Assembly (NCBI GenBank): GCA_963811895.1
Contig: CAWETE010000015.1
Location: 258,038 to 322,037 of the forward strand
Direction: 5' to 3'
DNA: 64,000 nucleotides
DNA from: DASSUW01 sp963811895
Lineage (GTDB): Bacteria; Actinomycetota; Thermoleophilia; Solirubrobacterales; Solirubrobacteraceae
The first letter of the stretch is position 1. Every line of letters begins with the position of its first letter. Position numbers and translations under genes: made by a program. Shown here in pieces: positions 52,292 to 60,866 of the stretch. The notes under the pieces are model-generated. The model ran no database searches. It worked only from the letters and a program-made list of their open reading frames with translations, and was not told where the DNA came from.

Positions 52292-53767
52292 CTACTGGAT
52301 GTGCTCGGCAGCCACGGGGACGTGCGCGCCGTTCTGCGACGCGCCGCGCGGTCGCGCCGGCGGCCGCAACGGAGCGGTCATGGCCGTGCGCACGATCTCG
52401 GGGAGCTCGGACGGCGCGCAGATGACGACGAGACCCAGGCCGCGGAGGCCGAGGGCGTCGACGAGGCGCCGCGCCGCCGCGGCGTCCGCGGACGTGGCGA
52501 CGTCGAGCCGGGCGACGAGGACGACCGCGGCGGACCGCGCGGCCAGCGGCCGCAGCCGGGCTCCGCGTGCTACGCGCGGGGCCTCGACGACGACGTAGCG
52601 GTACTCGCCGCCCTTGAGCTCGTCGAGCTGCTCATCGATGTCGTCGCACCACACGGTCGCCACGTCGTACGGCGCGCGGCGGCGGCTGTCCGCGTCGGCG
52701 AACCGCACGAGCACCGTTGCGTGCCCGCCCCAGGTGAGCGAGCGCGCGAGCCCTGCGGCCGCCTGCGCGGCGCCGCCGGAATCGTCGATGCCGTGCACCA
52801 GCACGATGCGCTGGCCGCGCGCGGGCAGGGCGCTGCGGACAGCGCCCTGGAGCGCAGCCTCCTCGATCACTGCCTGATCGATCGCCTGCAGCTCCCGGTG
52901 CCGGCGGCCCAGCGCGCTGCGCAGCCTCTCCCACGGCCCCGCCGAGGCCACGGGCAGCGCGGCGAGCAGCGGGAGTCCGGTCACGCGGGTCAGACCGGCG
53001 ACATCCAGCCGCGCCGGCCTGACCTGGTCGCGGGCGATCGCCACGAGCACGGCGACCAGCAGGGCCGAGAGGAAGGCCAGCAGTGCGCTGCGAAGCGGGC
53101 GCGGGGCATACGGAGCGTCCGGCGTGGGGGCGCGCTGGACGACCCGCAGCCCCGAGCCCGCGGTGGCGGCGGTCACCGCCAGCTCGCTGAGACGCTCGCG
53201 CATCGCCTCGAGCGTCGCGGCCGGGGCGCCGAGCGTGCGCAGACGGTCGATCTCGTCGGCCAGGCGCTCGCGGGCGCGAGCCGCGAGGCGTCCCTGTATG
53301 CGGTCGCGCTCGGCGACGAAGGTCTCGGCGACGGTGTTCGCGATCTGCCGGCTGCGCGCCGCGTCCTCGGCGGTGGCCACGACGTCGAGCATGCTCGCGG
53401 CTGGATCGAAGCTCGCCGACACGCGCGGCTCGAGCGTCTCCGCGGACTCGCCGGGGAGGCGCCGGGCGGCCTCGCCGAGCACCTGCGGTGCCGTGACGAG
53501 CTCCGCATCGGTGGCCAGCTGCCGATCCGCCGTCTCGATGTCGACCAGGAGACCGGGGCCGGGATCGTTCGCGATCCGGGCGGTCGCGCGGTAGCGGTCG
53601 GGCGACAGCAGCGACACGACGAGCACGAGCACCGTGACGAGCCCGACGACCGCCGCGACGCCGCGGGCGCTCCGCCGGACTGCGATGGCGACGCGCCGCA
53701 GGTCGACCGGCGGGTCGTCGGGAGGGTCCGGGGGCGGCCCGTCGTGTGCGGTGCGCTGCTCGGTCAT
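52292..53767 (-). CDS. Wzz-like polysaccharide co-polymerase with a degenerate BY-kinase domain
   Basis: A 491-aa protein with helix 1 at about 36-54, an extracytoplasmic Wzz domain (YRATARIANDPGPGLLVDIETADRQLATD, coiled region 150-200) and helix 2 at 226-246. A cytosolic domain from about 290 aligns with bacterial tyrosine kinases (CpsD/Wzc). At the Walker A position, GEGKS is replaced by DDSGGAAQ (about 328-335), the Walker A' aspartates are altered and there is no Tyr-rich tail. It probably controls chain length without kinase activity. The start at 53767 has a 5' untranslated leader. Confidence 0.82.
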   Translation of the reverse strand: MTEQRTAHDGPPPDPPDDPPVDLRRVAIAVRRSARGVAAVVGLVTVLVLVVSLLSPDRYRATARIANDPGPGLLVDIETADRQLATDAELVTAPQVLGEAARRLPGESAETLEPRVSASFDPAASMLDVVATAEDAARSRQIANTVAETFVAERDRIQGRLAARARERLADEIDRLRTLGAPAATLEAMRERLSELAVTAATAGSGLRVVQRAPTPDAPYAPRPLRSALLAFLSALLVAVLVAIARDQVRPARLDVAGLTRVTGLPLLAALPVASAGPWERLRSALGRRHRELQAIDQAVIEEAALQGAVRSALPARGQRIVLVHGIDDSGGAAQAAAGLARSLTWGGHATVLVRFADADSRRRAPYDVATVWCDDIDEQLDELKGGEYRYVVVEAPRVARGARLRPLAARSAAVVLVARLDVATSADAAAARRLVDALGLRGLGLVVICAPSELPEIVRTAMTAPLRPPARPRGASQNGAHVPVAAEHIQ

Positions 53768-53812
53768 GTCCCGGCCGACGGGGCGAGCTCAGCCCGCCCA
53801 CGCTGGGGTCGC

Positions 53813-53838
53813 GACGCTAGTCCGCAGGCGTTAGTTCC
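53813..53838 (-). promoter_or_regulatory. Possible ECF-type promoter upstream of the Wzz-like gene
   Basis: On the minus strand GGAAC (53838-53834) and CGTC (53816-53813) are 17 bp apart, matching the general ECF pattern GGAAC-N16/17-CGT(C). The 168-bp region between the divergent Wzz-like and SARP genes is also notably AT-richer near 53.86-53.94 kb. Which sigma factor would read it is unknown. Confidence 0.3.
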
Positions 53839-53935
53839 CTGTTGGCCGGGGGCGGGTGTCACACAATTAACCTTGCACTCAGTCGTTGTTGTGTACTAAA
53901 GCTTGATTTTGAACCTCTCGGCTGCAGACGGCGTA

Positions 53936-55144
53936 ATGGACGGTGAGCGGGACGACAGGACGGTCGGAGTGACTTACAACGAGGAAGGATTGCCGAGAAA
54001 CGATCGCCGCCGAGAGGGCGGGGTGATCCTCGTCGACCCCGACGGGCGGCTCGTGTGGTGGAGCGCTGCGATGGAAGCGGGGCTCGAGCGGGTCGGATTG
54101 CGGTGGGCCCGCGGGACACGTTGCTGCGACGTGCTCGGCTGCTCCGGCCACGACGACGGATGCCTGACCGACCAGGCGCTCGCCGCGCCGGACGCCCTCC
54201 ACAGCCGTCCATGGCAGGACGACGGCCATGCGCTCGAGGGAACGGTCACGGCGCGGACCATCCGGTCGGGCAGCGTCCGGATGGTCGCCTTCGAGCTGCG
54301 GTTCCACGGCGCCGCGAAGTCCACGCCTGCTCCGGCGCGCGACGTCACGATCGCGGCGCTCGGCCGCGTGTCGGTGAGCGTCGACGGGCGCTCGCGCGAC
54401 GGCGACTGGCTCCAGCAGCGGCCGGGCCAGATCCTCCGCTACCTGATCGCCTCGCGCAACGGCGCGCAGCGCTCCGAGGCCATCGCCAGCGCCCTGTGGC
54501 CGGAGCGAGGTCCGTCGGCGGTCGCGAACGTCCGGTACTGCATCTTCAAGCTGCGCGAGCAGCTCGCCGAGCGCGGCAATCTCGGCGACTCGGTCGTGGC
54601 GCGCGACGCGGCCGGCTATCGGATCGACCTGCGCCGCGTCGAGCTCGACGTCGACGCCTTCCTTTCGAAGTCGCTCGCCGGCGTCGCCGCGCATCGCCGC
54701 GGCGACACGGCGGAGGCGGAACGTGTGCTCGGCGAGGCGCTACGGCTCTACCGCGGCGAGTTCCTCGCCGACGACCCCTACGCCGACTGGGCGTTCAGCG
54801 AGCGTGAGTACCTTCGCGCGCTTGCCGGCAAGGACCTCGCGGCGATGGCCCAGATGGCGCTCGCCGGCGGCCGGCTCGTGGGCGCGACCGAGCACCTGCT
54901 GCGGCTCTCCCAGCTGGAGCCGTTCGACTCGCACGTCCATCAGATGCTGATCGAAGTCTGCTTGCGCCGCGGTCGCCGGACCGAGGCGCTCCGCCACTAC
55001 GACGCGCTGCGCGCCCGCCTGCATCGCGCGTTCGGCGAGCTCCCGGACTTCGACCTCACCGGGCTCTCCTGCCGGCAGCGCGACGTGCCGGGCAGCCGGG
55101 GTCAGCGGTCGTCCTCGGGCGGCCTGGCCCTCGATGCTTCCTGA
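53936..55144 (+). CDS. SARP-type transcriptional activator with Cys-rich PAS-like sensor domain
   Basis: An N-terminal PAS-like domain (GVILVDPDGRLVWWSAAMEAGL at 29-50) is followed by a Cys cluster Cys63, Cys64, Cys69, Cys76 (RCCDVLGCSGHDDGCL). A winged-helix DNA-binding domain follows (about 136-212; TIAALGRVSVSVDG...RYCIFKLREQL), then a bacterial transcriptional activation domain (BTAD, about 225-375). Total 402 aa from ATG 53936; TTG 53903 is possible. SARPs activate adjacent biosynthetic clusters, so this is the likely activator of the polysaccharide locus. The Cys cluster suggests a metal or Fe-S redox sensor, which is inference. Confidence 0.82.
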   Translation: MDGERDDRTVGVTYNEEGLPRNDRRREGGVILVDPDGRLVWWSAAMEAGLERVGLRWARGTRCCDVLGCSGHDDGCLTDQALAAPDALHSRPWQDDGHALEGTVTARTIRSGSVRMVAFELRFHGAAKSTPAPARDVTIAALGRVSVSVDGRSRDGDWLQQRPGQILRYLIASRNGAQRSEAIASALWPERGPSAVANVRYCIFKLREQLAERGNLGDSVVARDAAGYRIDLRRVELDVDAFLSKSLAGVAAHRRGDTAEAERVLGEALRLYRGEFLADDPYADWAFSEREYLRALAGKDLAAMAQMALAGGRLVGATEHLLRLSQLEPFDSHVHQMLIEVCLRRGRRTEALRHYDALRARLHRAFGELPDFDLTGLSCRQRDVPGSRGQRSSSGGLALDAS

Positions 55145-55197
55145 CCGCTTAACACCCGTTCACTAAAAATGCGCGATATCGCCGGAAGGTTTACGAA

Positions 55198-55232
55198 GTT
55201 AAAGGTGAATCGCCGGACCTGTGACCTTAAAC
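55198..55232. other. AT-rich convergent intergenic region with weak inverted repeat
   Basis: GTTAAAGGT (55198-55206) and ACCTTAAAC (55224-55232) could pair with two mismatches around a 17-nt loop, in the 98-bp gap between the convergent SARP and epimerase genes. ATCGCCGGA also occurs twice. A terminator is possible but weakly supported. Confidence 0.2.
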
Positions 55233-55242
55233 ATGCGCGTCT

Positions 55243-56163
55243 TCACACCGTTAATTGGAGTGGCGCGGGCACGCTCAGGCGCGCGAGCCCGTCGGCCAGG
55301 GCGGTCCGGGCCTGCCAGCCGAGCGCGCGCCGCGCCGCCGACGGGTCGAGGCACGATCGCACGAGCTCGCCGTGGCGCGGCGGTGCGTACTCGACGGCCA
55401 CACCCAGCCGCTCCGCGATCTCGCGCACGGGCGTCTCGCGCCCGGTAGAGACGTTCAGCACGCCGCCGACGGAGCTGCGCCCTGCGGCGAGGAACGCGTC
55501 GACGGCGTCGTCGACGTACACGTAGTCGCGCGTCTGGAGACCGTCGCCGAACACGGCAGCGGGTGCCCCGGCGGCCGCCGCGGCCGCGAAGATGGCCACG
55601 ACGCCGGCCTCGCCGTCGGGGTCCTGCCGGGGGCCGTAGACGTTGGCCATCCTCAGTGCGAGCGTCGGCAGCCCGTGCAGCCGCGAGTAGAGCGCGAGGT
55701 ACGACTCCGCCGCGGCCTTGCTCGCGCCGTAGGGGGAGAGGGGGGCGACAGGGCTGCTCTCGCGCGCCGGGAGCTCGCCGGCTCGTCCGTAGACGGCGGC
55801 GGTGGAGGCCAGGACGAGCATGCGCGCGCCCGACCGCCGGGCGGCGTCGAGCACCGCCGCGGTCCCGGTGACGTTGACGGCGGCGTCGAAGGCGGGATCG
55901 TCGACCGATCGGCGGACGTCGAGGTGGGCGGCGAGGTGGAACACGACCTCGGGCCGGATGATCGCCGCGAGGTCCGTCATCCAAGCCGCGTCCGTCACGT
56001 CCTCGGTGTGCAGCTCGGCGCCCTGCTCGAGCGCGAGCTCGAGGTTCGCCAGGCGGCCGGTCGAGAGGTCGTCGACGACGTGGACCTCGTGGCCATCGGC
56101 CACCAGGGCGTCGACGAGGTGGGAGCCGATGAAGCCGGCCCCGCCGGTGACGAGGGCCTTCAC
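55243..56163 (-). CDS. NAD-dependent nucleotide-sugar epimerase (GalE-like, extended SDR)
   Basis: A 306-aa extended SDR: VTGGAGFIGSHLVDALVADGHEV, VFHLAAHLDVRRSVDDP, SSTAAVYG-type motif ASTAAVYGRAG, SPYGASKAAAE (catalytic YxxxK) and LRMANVYGPRQDPDGEAGVV. It interconverts UDP- or other NDP-hexoses for the polysaccharide locus. GTG 56163 is chosen because it begins directly at the Rossmann strand; an extension to ATG 56220 adds unlikely sequence. Confidence 0.9.
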   Translation of the reverse strand: MKALVTGGAGFIGSHLVDALVADGHEVHVVDDLSTGRLANLELALEQGAELHTEDVTDAAWMTDLAAIIRPEVVFHLAAHLDVRRSVDDPAFDAAVNVTGTAAVLDAARRSGARMLVLASTAAVYGRAGELPARESSPVAPLSPYGASKAAAESYLALYSRLHGLPTLALRMANVYGPRQDPDGEAGVVAIFAAAAAAGAPAAVFGDGLQTRDYVYVDDAVDAFLAAGRSSVGGVLNVSTGRETPVREIAERLGVAVEYAPPRHGELVRSCLDPSAARRALGWQARTALADGLARLSVPAPLQLTV

Positions 56164-56257
56164 GGGCCGACTCAACCACGAGCCGCGCGGGGGGCCAAGC
56201 CGGTCAAACGCGCGCCTCATGTCGCCCCAACCGGGGCGTGATCGGCTCACCGCCGGG

Positions 56258-56263
56258 TACGTT
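56258..56263 (+). promoter_or_regulatory. Putative -10 box for leaderless phoX-like mRNA
   Basis: TACGTT lies 6 nt before GTG 56270. Confidence 0.45.
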
Positions 56264-56269
56264 GCCGAG

Positions 56270-57790
56270 GTGACCGCCACCCGCCGCCAGTTCATCGCCG
56301 CCGGGGCCGCCGGGCTCGCGTTCGGCCCGGCCTTCTGGCGCTCGGCGCTCGCCGCTCCGGCCCGCGCCGCCCAGAGCGCGTACGGGCCGCTGCAGCCCGC
56401 CGACGCGCGCGGCCTGATGCTCCCGCCCGGCTTCACGTCACGCCAGATCGCGCGAGCCGGCCAGCCCGTCAAGGGCTACCCGTGGCACATCTTCTGCGAC
56501 GGCCAGTCGACGTTCTCGACGCCGGACGGCGGCTGGGTGCTGGTCTCGAACTCCGAGTCGGTGGCGGCGACCGGTGCCGGCAGCTCGGCCGTGCGCTTCG
56601 CGCCCGGGGGCCAGATCGAGTCCGCCTACCGGATCCTGTCCGGCACCAACGCCAACTGCGCGGGCGGCCGCACGCCGTGGGGCACCTGGCTCTCGTGCGA
56701 GGAGTACGAGGCCGGCCACGTGTGGGAGTGCGCGCCCGGCGGACCCGGCCAGGGCACCATCCGGCCGGCGCTCGGCGCCTTCAACCACGAGGCCGTGGCC
56801 GTGGACCCGGTCGCCAAGCAGCTCTACATGACCGAGGACCAGTCCGACGGCGGGCTCTACCGCTTCACGCCGGACGCCTACCCGGACCTGAGCTCGGGTC
56901 GGCTCGAGGTGATGATCGACGGCGGCTGGGCCGAGGTCCCCGACCCCATGGGCGTGCTGACGGCCACCCGCAAGCAGGTGCCGAGCATGCGCAAGTTCAG
57001 CGGCGGCGAGGGGATCTGGTTCGACTCGGGGACGATCTACTTCTCGACCAAGGGCGACAACCACGTCTGGGCCTACGACACGGTCGCGGGCACGCTCGGC
57101 ACGATCTACGACGGCGGCGGCCCGCTCACCGGCGTCGACAACCTCACGGTGAGCGCCGCCGGCGAGGTCTTCGTCTGCGAGGACGGCGGCGACATGGAGA
57201 TCTGCGTGATCGAGCCCGGCGGCGCGGTGGCGCCGTTCCTGAAGCTGACCGGAGAGGCCGCTGTCGGCCTGCCGGAGCGCGGCAACGAGCTCGCCGGCGT
57301 CGTCTTCGACCCGTCGGGACGGCGGCTCTACTTCGCCGCGCAGCGCGCGTTCGGGCTGGGCGCCGTGTACGAGGTCACCGGGCCGTTCCGGCGGCCGGAC
57401 GGCGCGCCGGGAGCGCCCCGCGTCGGGAAGGTCGGCGGGCGCGACCCGGTCGAGGTGCACGCCCCGCGGCGGGTCTCGCTCAGGGCGCTGCGACGCGGGA
57501 TCGTGGTCGAGGTCTGGCTCGACGAGCCCGGGGAGCTGCGCGTGGCGCTGCGCACCGACGCGCTGAAGAAGGTCGCCGGGCGGCGCGGCTCGACCGACCG
57601 GCCGGAGACCGTCACGCTCGACCGCCGCCGGCTGCCGAGCGCCCGCGCGGGCCGCCACCGGATCCGCCTGCGCGTGAGCGCGGCCGAGGCGCGCCGCCTG
57701 CGGCGGGTGCGCCCCGCGAACCTGCGCGTCGCGGTCACGCTCCGCACGGGCGTCACGCAGGTCGCGACGCGGCGGCTGCGGTTGCGCTGA
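56270..57790 (+). CDS. Tat-exported PhoX-family (DUF839) alkaline phosphatase-like protein
   Basis: The N-terminus TRRQFIAAGAAGLAFGPAF is a twin-arginine signal. The body matches PhoX/DUF839 proteins: GYPWHIFCDGQSTFSTPDGGWVLVSNSE, NCAGGRTPWGTWLSCEEYEAGHVWE, FNHEAVAVDPVAKQLYMTEDQSDGGLYRF and a propeller core. PhoX enzymes are Ca/Fe phosphatases that free phosphate outside the cell. The last 130 residues are Arg-rich beta segments beyond the usual domain. The 506-aa product overlaps the convergent gene by 38 bp. Confidence 0.85.
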   Translation: MTATRRQFIAAGAAGLAFGPAFWRSALAAPARAAQSAYGPLQPADARGLMLPPGFTSRQIARAGQPVKGYPWHIFCDGQSTFSTPDGGWVLVSNSESVAATGAGSSAVRFAPGGQIESAYRILSGTNANCAGGRTPWGTWLSCEEYEAGHVWECAPGGPGQGTIRPALGAFNHEAVAVDPVAKQLYMTEDQSDGGLYRFTPDAYPDLSSGRLEVMIDGGWAEVPDPMGVLTATRKQVPSMRKFSGGEGIWFDSGTIYFSTKGDNHVWAYDTVAGTLGTIYDGGGPLTGVDNLTVSAAGEVFVCEDGGDMEICVIEPGGAVAPFLKLTGEAAVGLPERGNELAGVVFDPSGRRLYFAAQRAFGLGAVYEVTGPFRRPDGAPGAPRVGKVGGRDPVEVHAPRRVSLRALRRGIVVEVWLDEPGELRVALRTDALKKVAGRRGSTDRPETVTLDRRRLPSARAGRHRIRLRVSAAEARRLRRVRPANLRVAVTLRTGVTQVATRRLRLR

Positions 57791-58682
57791 CGTCGGCGTC
57801 GAGCGCGTCGACGACGCCGAGCGCGAGGTCGAGCGCGGCCGGGCCACCTGTGATCCGCACGCCCGCCGCGCGGCCGCCGCCCTGGTAGCCGAGCGCCTCG
57901 GCGGCGCGCCCGGCTGCGGCCCGGAGCTGGGGGTGGCCGGCGCTCCAGGTGGGCGGACCGCCGCCGTCCGCCAGCTCCAGCGCGATGCCCTCGGTGCGCG
58001 GACGGCGAGCCGCATGCCCGGCGCCGTACAGCAGCAGCGAGGGCGCGAGCGAGCGCGGCGGCTCGCGACGCAGCTCGTCGAACAGCGCGACGGCGACCGC
58101 CGCGGCGGATCCGCTGTCGGGCGGGAACGCCGACAGCGCCACGTCGACCGCCGCGGCGAACGCCACGAGCAGCACGATGGTGGGGACGAGCTGGACGGCG
58201 CCGAGCCAGGGGGCGTCGATGCCGCCGAGGCGGGCGCCCGCCGCTGCCGCGACGGCGGCGGCGCAGGCCGCCAGGGCCCAGCGCGGCTGCAGCAGGCGCC
58301 GCCACCGGTCCTTCGGCGCGTCGTAGGCGGCCGCGATGACGAGCGCGGCGCCGTGCTCGTGGGCCTCGGTCAGCACATCCTGGGTCGCCCGGCGCGGGAA
58401 CAGCGGCGGCACGAACCCGACGGCCTCCAGGGCCAGCGTGAGCGCGCCCGCGACCGCCACCGCCAGCCCCGCGGCCGCCGCTGCCGTCGAGAGCAGGCCG
58501 CCGGCGATCGCCAGCAGGCAGCCGAGCGCGACCGTGGCGTAGCGCTGCGGCCGCACCCAGCGCGTCTCCACCCACGCCTCGTGGCCGCGCGAGCGCAGCT
58601 CGTCGTGCAGCCAGAGGGCGGCACGCCGCTCGGCGTCGGTGCAGGCGCCGCGGCCGGAGATGGCGGACAGGCCCTCGACCAC
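57753..58682 (-). CDS. Degenerate M28-peptidase-like membrane protein
   Basis: A 309-aa protein whose N-terminus (SAISGRGACTDAERRAALWLHDELRSRGHEAWVETRWVRPQ) resembles M28-type membrane peptidases. Four hydrophobic helices follow. The peptidase motifs are present but altered: AAYDAP in place of AHYDxP and DSGSAAAVAVAL in place of DNxSGVAA, and the EE and later ligands are not recognisable. It is probably inactive as a zinc peptidase. GTG 58682 has TACGGT exactly 6 nt upstream. Confidence 0.6.
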   Translation of the reverse strand: MVEGLSAISGRGACTDAERRAALWLHDELRSRGHEAWVETRWVRPQRYATVALGCLLAIAGGLLSTAAAAAGLAVAVAGALTLALEAVGFVPPLFPRRATQDVLTEAHEHGAALVIAAAYDAPKDRWRRLLQPRWALAACAAAVAAAAGARLGGIDAPWLGAVQLVPTIVLLVAFAAAVDVALSAFPPDSGSAAAVAVALFDELRREPPRSLAPSLLLYGAGHAARRPRTEGIALELADGGGPPTWSAGHPQLRAAAGRAAEALGYQGGGRAAGVRITGGPAALDLALGVVDALDADVSATAAAASRPA

Positions 58683-58688
58683 CGGGGC

Positions 58689-58700
58689 ACCGTATAGCCT
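58689..58700. promoter_or_regulatory. Overlapping divergent -10 boxes
   Basis: ACCGTATAGCCT holds TACGGT for the minus strand (6 nt before GTG 58682) and TAGCCT for the plus strand (10 nt before ATG 58711). The arrangement parallels that at 30268-30279. Confidence 0.45.
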
Positions 58701-58710
58701 CCCCGGGCCG

Positions 58711-60087
58711 ATGGACGCAGTCGATCTCGCCTTCGCCGGGGCCGTCCGCCAGGCCGGGATGATCCGCAGCCGCGAGGTCTCGGCTCGCGAGCTGACCGAG
58801 CTCTACCTCGAGCGGATCGAACGCCTCGACCCGCGGCTCAACGCCTACCGCGTGGTCTTCGCCGAGCGCGCGCTGGCCGAGGCCGACCAGGCCGACGCCC
58901 GCGCCAAGGCGGGCGACACGCGGCCGCTGCTCGGCGTCCCGGTCGCGATCAAGGACGACATGGACGTGGCCGGCGAGGTGACCGCGTGGGGCAGCGACGC
59001 CCACGGCGGCCCGGTGGCCGCCGACGCCGAGGTCGTCCGCCGCCTGCGCACGGCCGGCGCGGTGATCATCGGCAAGACGCACGTGCCCGAGCTGGCGATC
59101 ACGCCGTGGACCGAGTCGCCGACCTTCGGCGTCACCCGCAACCCGTGGGATCGGCAGCGCACGCCGGGCGGCTCCTCGGGCGGCTCCGGGAGCGCGATGG
59201 CCGCCGGGCTCTGCGGCGCCGCGATCGGGTCCGACGGCGCCGGCTCGATCCGCATCCCCGCCGCCTGCTGCGGCCTGTTCGGACTCAAGCCGCAGAACGG
59301 CCGCGTGCCGACCGCGCCGGCGGTCCAGCCGTGGCACGGCATGTCGACCTGGGGCGCGATGACGCGCGGCGTCGGAGACAGCGCGCTCGTCTACGACGCG
59401 ATCAAGGACGGCGGGCCGTCGTTCGCCGAGGCCGCCGCGCGCGAGCCCGGGCGGCTGACGATCGCCGTCTCGCTCAAGACGCCGCCGCTGACCGGCCTGC
59501 AGGCCGACGACGAGCAGCTGACCGGCCTGAGCGCGGTCGCCGAGGCGCTGCGCGGGCTCGGGCACGAGGTGGTCGAGCGCGAGATCGACTACCCGATCAC
59601 CCTGGGTGGCAACGTGCTCTCGCGCTACCTGCGCGGGATCGCCGACCAGGCGCGCTCGATGCCGCACCCCGAGCGCCTGTCGCGGCGCACGCACGGCTAC
59701 CGGCGGATCGGCTCGGCGATCCCGGACGCGCTGCTGAAGCGCGCCAAGCAGGCCGCCGCCGAGGACGAGCGGGCACTGGCCGTCGAGGGCGCCGATGCCG
59801 TCCTGACTCCGATGTTCACGCGACGGCCGCCGCGCGTGGGCGAGTACGACGGCCGCCCGGCGGTGTGGACCTTCTTCGGCTCGGTCCGCTTCGTGCCCTT
59901 CGCCGGCCCGTACAACCACACCGGCCAGCCGGCGGCGTCGGTGCCCGCGGCCTGGACGGCCGACGACTTCCCGGTCGGCGCGCAGCTCGTCGCGCCGCGC
60001 GACGGCGAGCCGCTGCTGCTCTCGCTCTGCGCGCAGCTCGAGGGTGCGCTGCGGTGGACCGAGCGACGGCCGGCGATGGCGACATGA
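58711..60087 (+). CDS. Amidase-signature family amidase
   Basis: A 458-aa member of the amidase-signature family with the Ser-cisSer-Lys triad visible: Lys in PVAIKDDMDV, cis-Ser in TPGGSSGGSGSAMAAG and the nucleophile region GSDGAGSIRIPAACCGLFGLKP. The substrate is unknown; indoleacetamide-, glutamyl-tRNA- and nylon-type amidases share this core, but the lack of gatB/gatC neighbours argues against GatA. It is coupled to the downstream phosphatase by an ATGA overlap. Confidence 0.9.
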   Translation: MDAVDLAFAGAVRQAGMIRSREVSARELTELYLERIERLDPRLNAYRVVFAERALAEADQADARAKAGDTRPLLGVPVAIKDDMDVAGEVTAWGSDAHGGPVAADAEVVRRLRTAGAVIIGKTHVPELAITPWTESPTFGVTRNPWDRQRTPGGSSGGSGSAMAAGLCGAAIGSDGAGSIRIPAACCGLFGLKPQNGRVPTAPAVQPWHGMSTWGAMTRGVGDSALVYDAIKDGGPSFAEAAAREPGRLTIAVSLKTPPLTGLQADDEQLTGLSAVAEALRGLGHEVVEREIDYPITLGGNVLSRYLRGIADQARSMPHPERLSRRTHGYRRIGSAIPDALLKRAKQAAAEDERALAVEGADAVLTPMFTRRPPRVGEYDGRPAVWTFFGSVRFVPFAGPYNHTGQPAASVPAAWTADDFPVGAQLVAPRDGEPLLLSLCAQLEGALRWTERRPAMAT

Positions 60088-60848
60088 ACGGGCTGCGAGA
60101 AATAGCCGAGGCGGTGGCGCGCGAGGCCGGCCGCCAGCTGCGCGAGGCGTTCGCCGGGCCGCTCGTGAACGTGCAGGCCAAGTCGAGCCCGACCGACCTC
60201 GTCTCGGAGGCCGACCACGCGGCCGAGCGCCTGATACGCGAGCGGCTCTCGTCAGCGCGGCCGGGCGACGGCTTCCTCGGCGAGGAGGGCGGCGACGAGC
60301 AGGGGACGACGGGGATCCGGTGGGTCGTCGACCCGCTCGACGGCACGATCAACTTCCTCTTCGGCATCCCCCAGTGGGCGGTCAGCATCGCCTGCGAGGA
60401 CGCGGAGGGGACGCTGGCGGGCGTGATCTACGACCCGATGCGGGACGAGCTGTGGTCGGCGCTGCGCGACGGGCCGCCGCTGCTCGACGGCCGTGAGATC
60501 CACGCGTCAACCCGCGATGACCTTGCCACCGCGATGGTCGCCACCGGCTTCGGCTACGACGCCGAGGTGCGCCGTGTTCAGGCGGAGGCGGCCGCCCGGC
60601 TGCTTCCGCGCGTGCGCGACATCCGCCGCTTCGGCTCGGCGGCGCTCGACCTGGCCTGGACGGCGGCCGGCCGCTACGACGCCTTCTACGAGCGCGGGCT
60701 CAACCACTGGGACCGGGCGGCCGGCGAGCTGCTGTGCGTGCGCGCCGGGCTCGCCGTCCGCGAGCTCGAGCCGTCGCCGCCCGCGGCCGGCGGCGTGCTC
60801 GTCGCCCCGCACGCGCTGATCGACGAGCTCGACTCATTGGTCCGCTGA
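60084..60848 (+). CDS. Inositol monophosphatase-family phosphatase
   Basis: A 254-aa Mg-dependent phosphatase: SEADHAAERLI, FLGEEGG (metal Glu), WVVDPLDGTINFLFGIPQWAVSIA (motif DPLDGTxNF) and LNHWDRAAGELL (C-terminal metal Asp). It could act on inositol phosphate, histidinol phosphate or another sugar phosphate. The ATG overlaps the amidase stop. Confidence 0.92.
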   Translation: MNGLREIAEAVAREAGRQLREAFAGPLVNVQAKSSPTDLVSEADHAAERLIRERLSSARPGDGFLGEEGGDEQGTTGIRWVVDPLDGTINFLFGIPQWAVSIACEDAEGTLAGVIYDPMRDELWSALRDGPPLLDGREIHASTRDDLATAMVATGFGYDAEVRRVQAEAAARLLPRVRDIRRFGSAALDLAWTAAGRYDAFYERGLNHWDRAAGELLCVRAGLAVRELEPSPPAAGGVLVAPHALIDELDSLVR

Positions 60849-60866
60849 ACGGGTAGGCGTGCTGAC

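Noticed and set aside
57328..59919. 863-codon minus-strand open frame across three genes
   Set aside because: It covers the antisense of the PhoX-like gene and the amidase and an alternate frame of the M28-like gene; no domain is visible outside those.
58711..60087. Amidase as GatA of the glutamyl-tRNA amidotransferase
   Set aside because: gatB and gatC are absent from the neighbourhood and the gene is coupled to a phosphatase instead.
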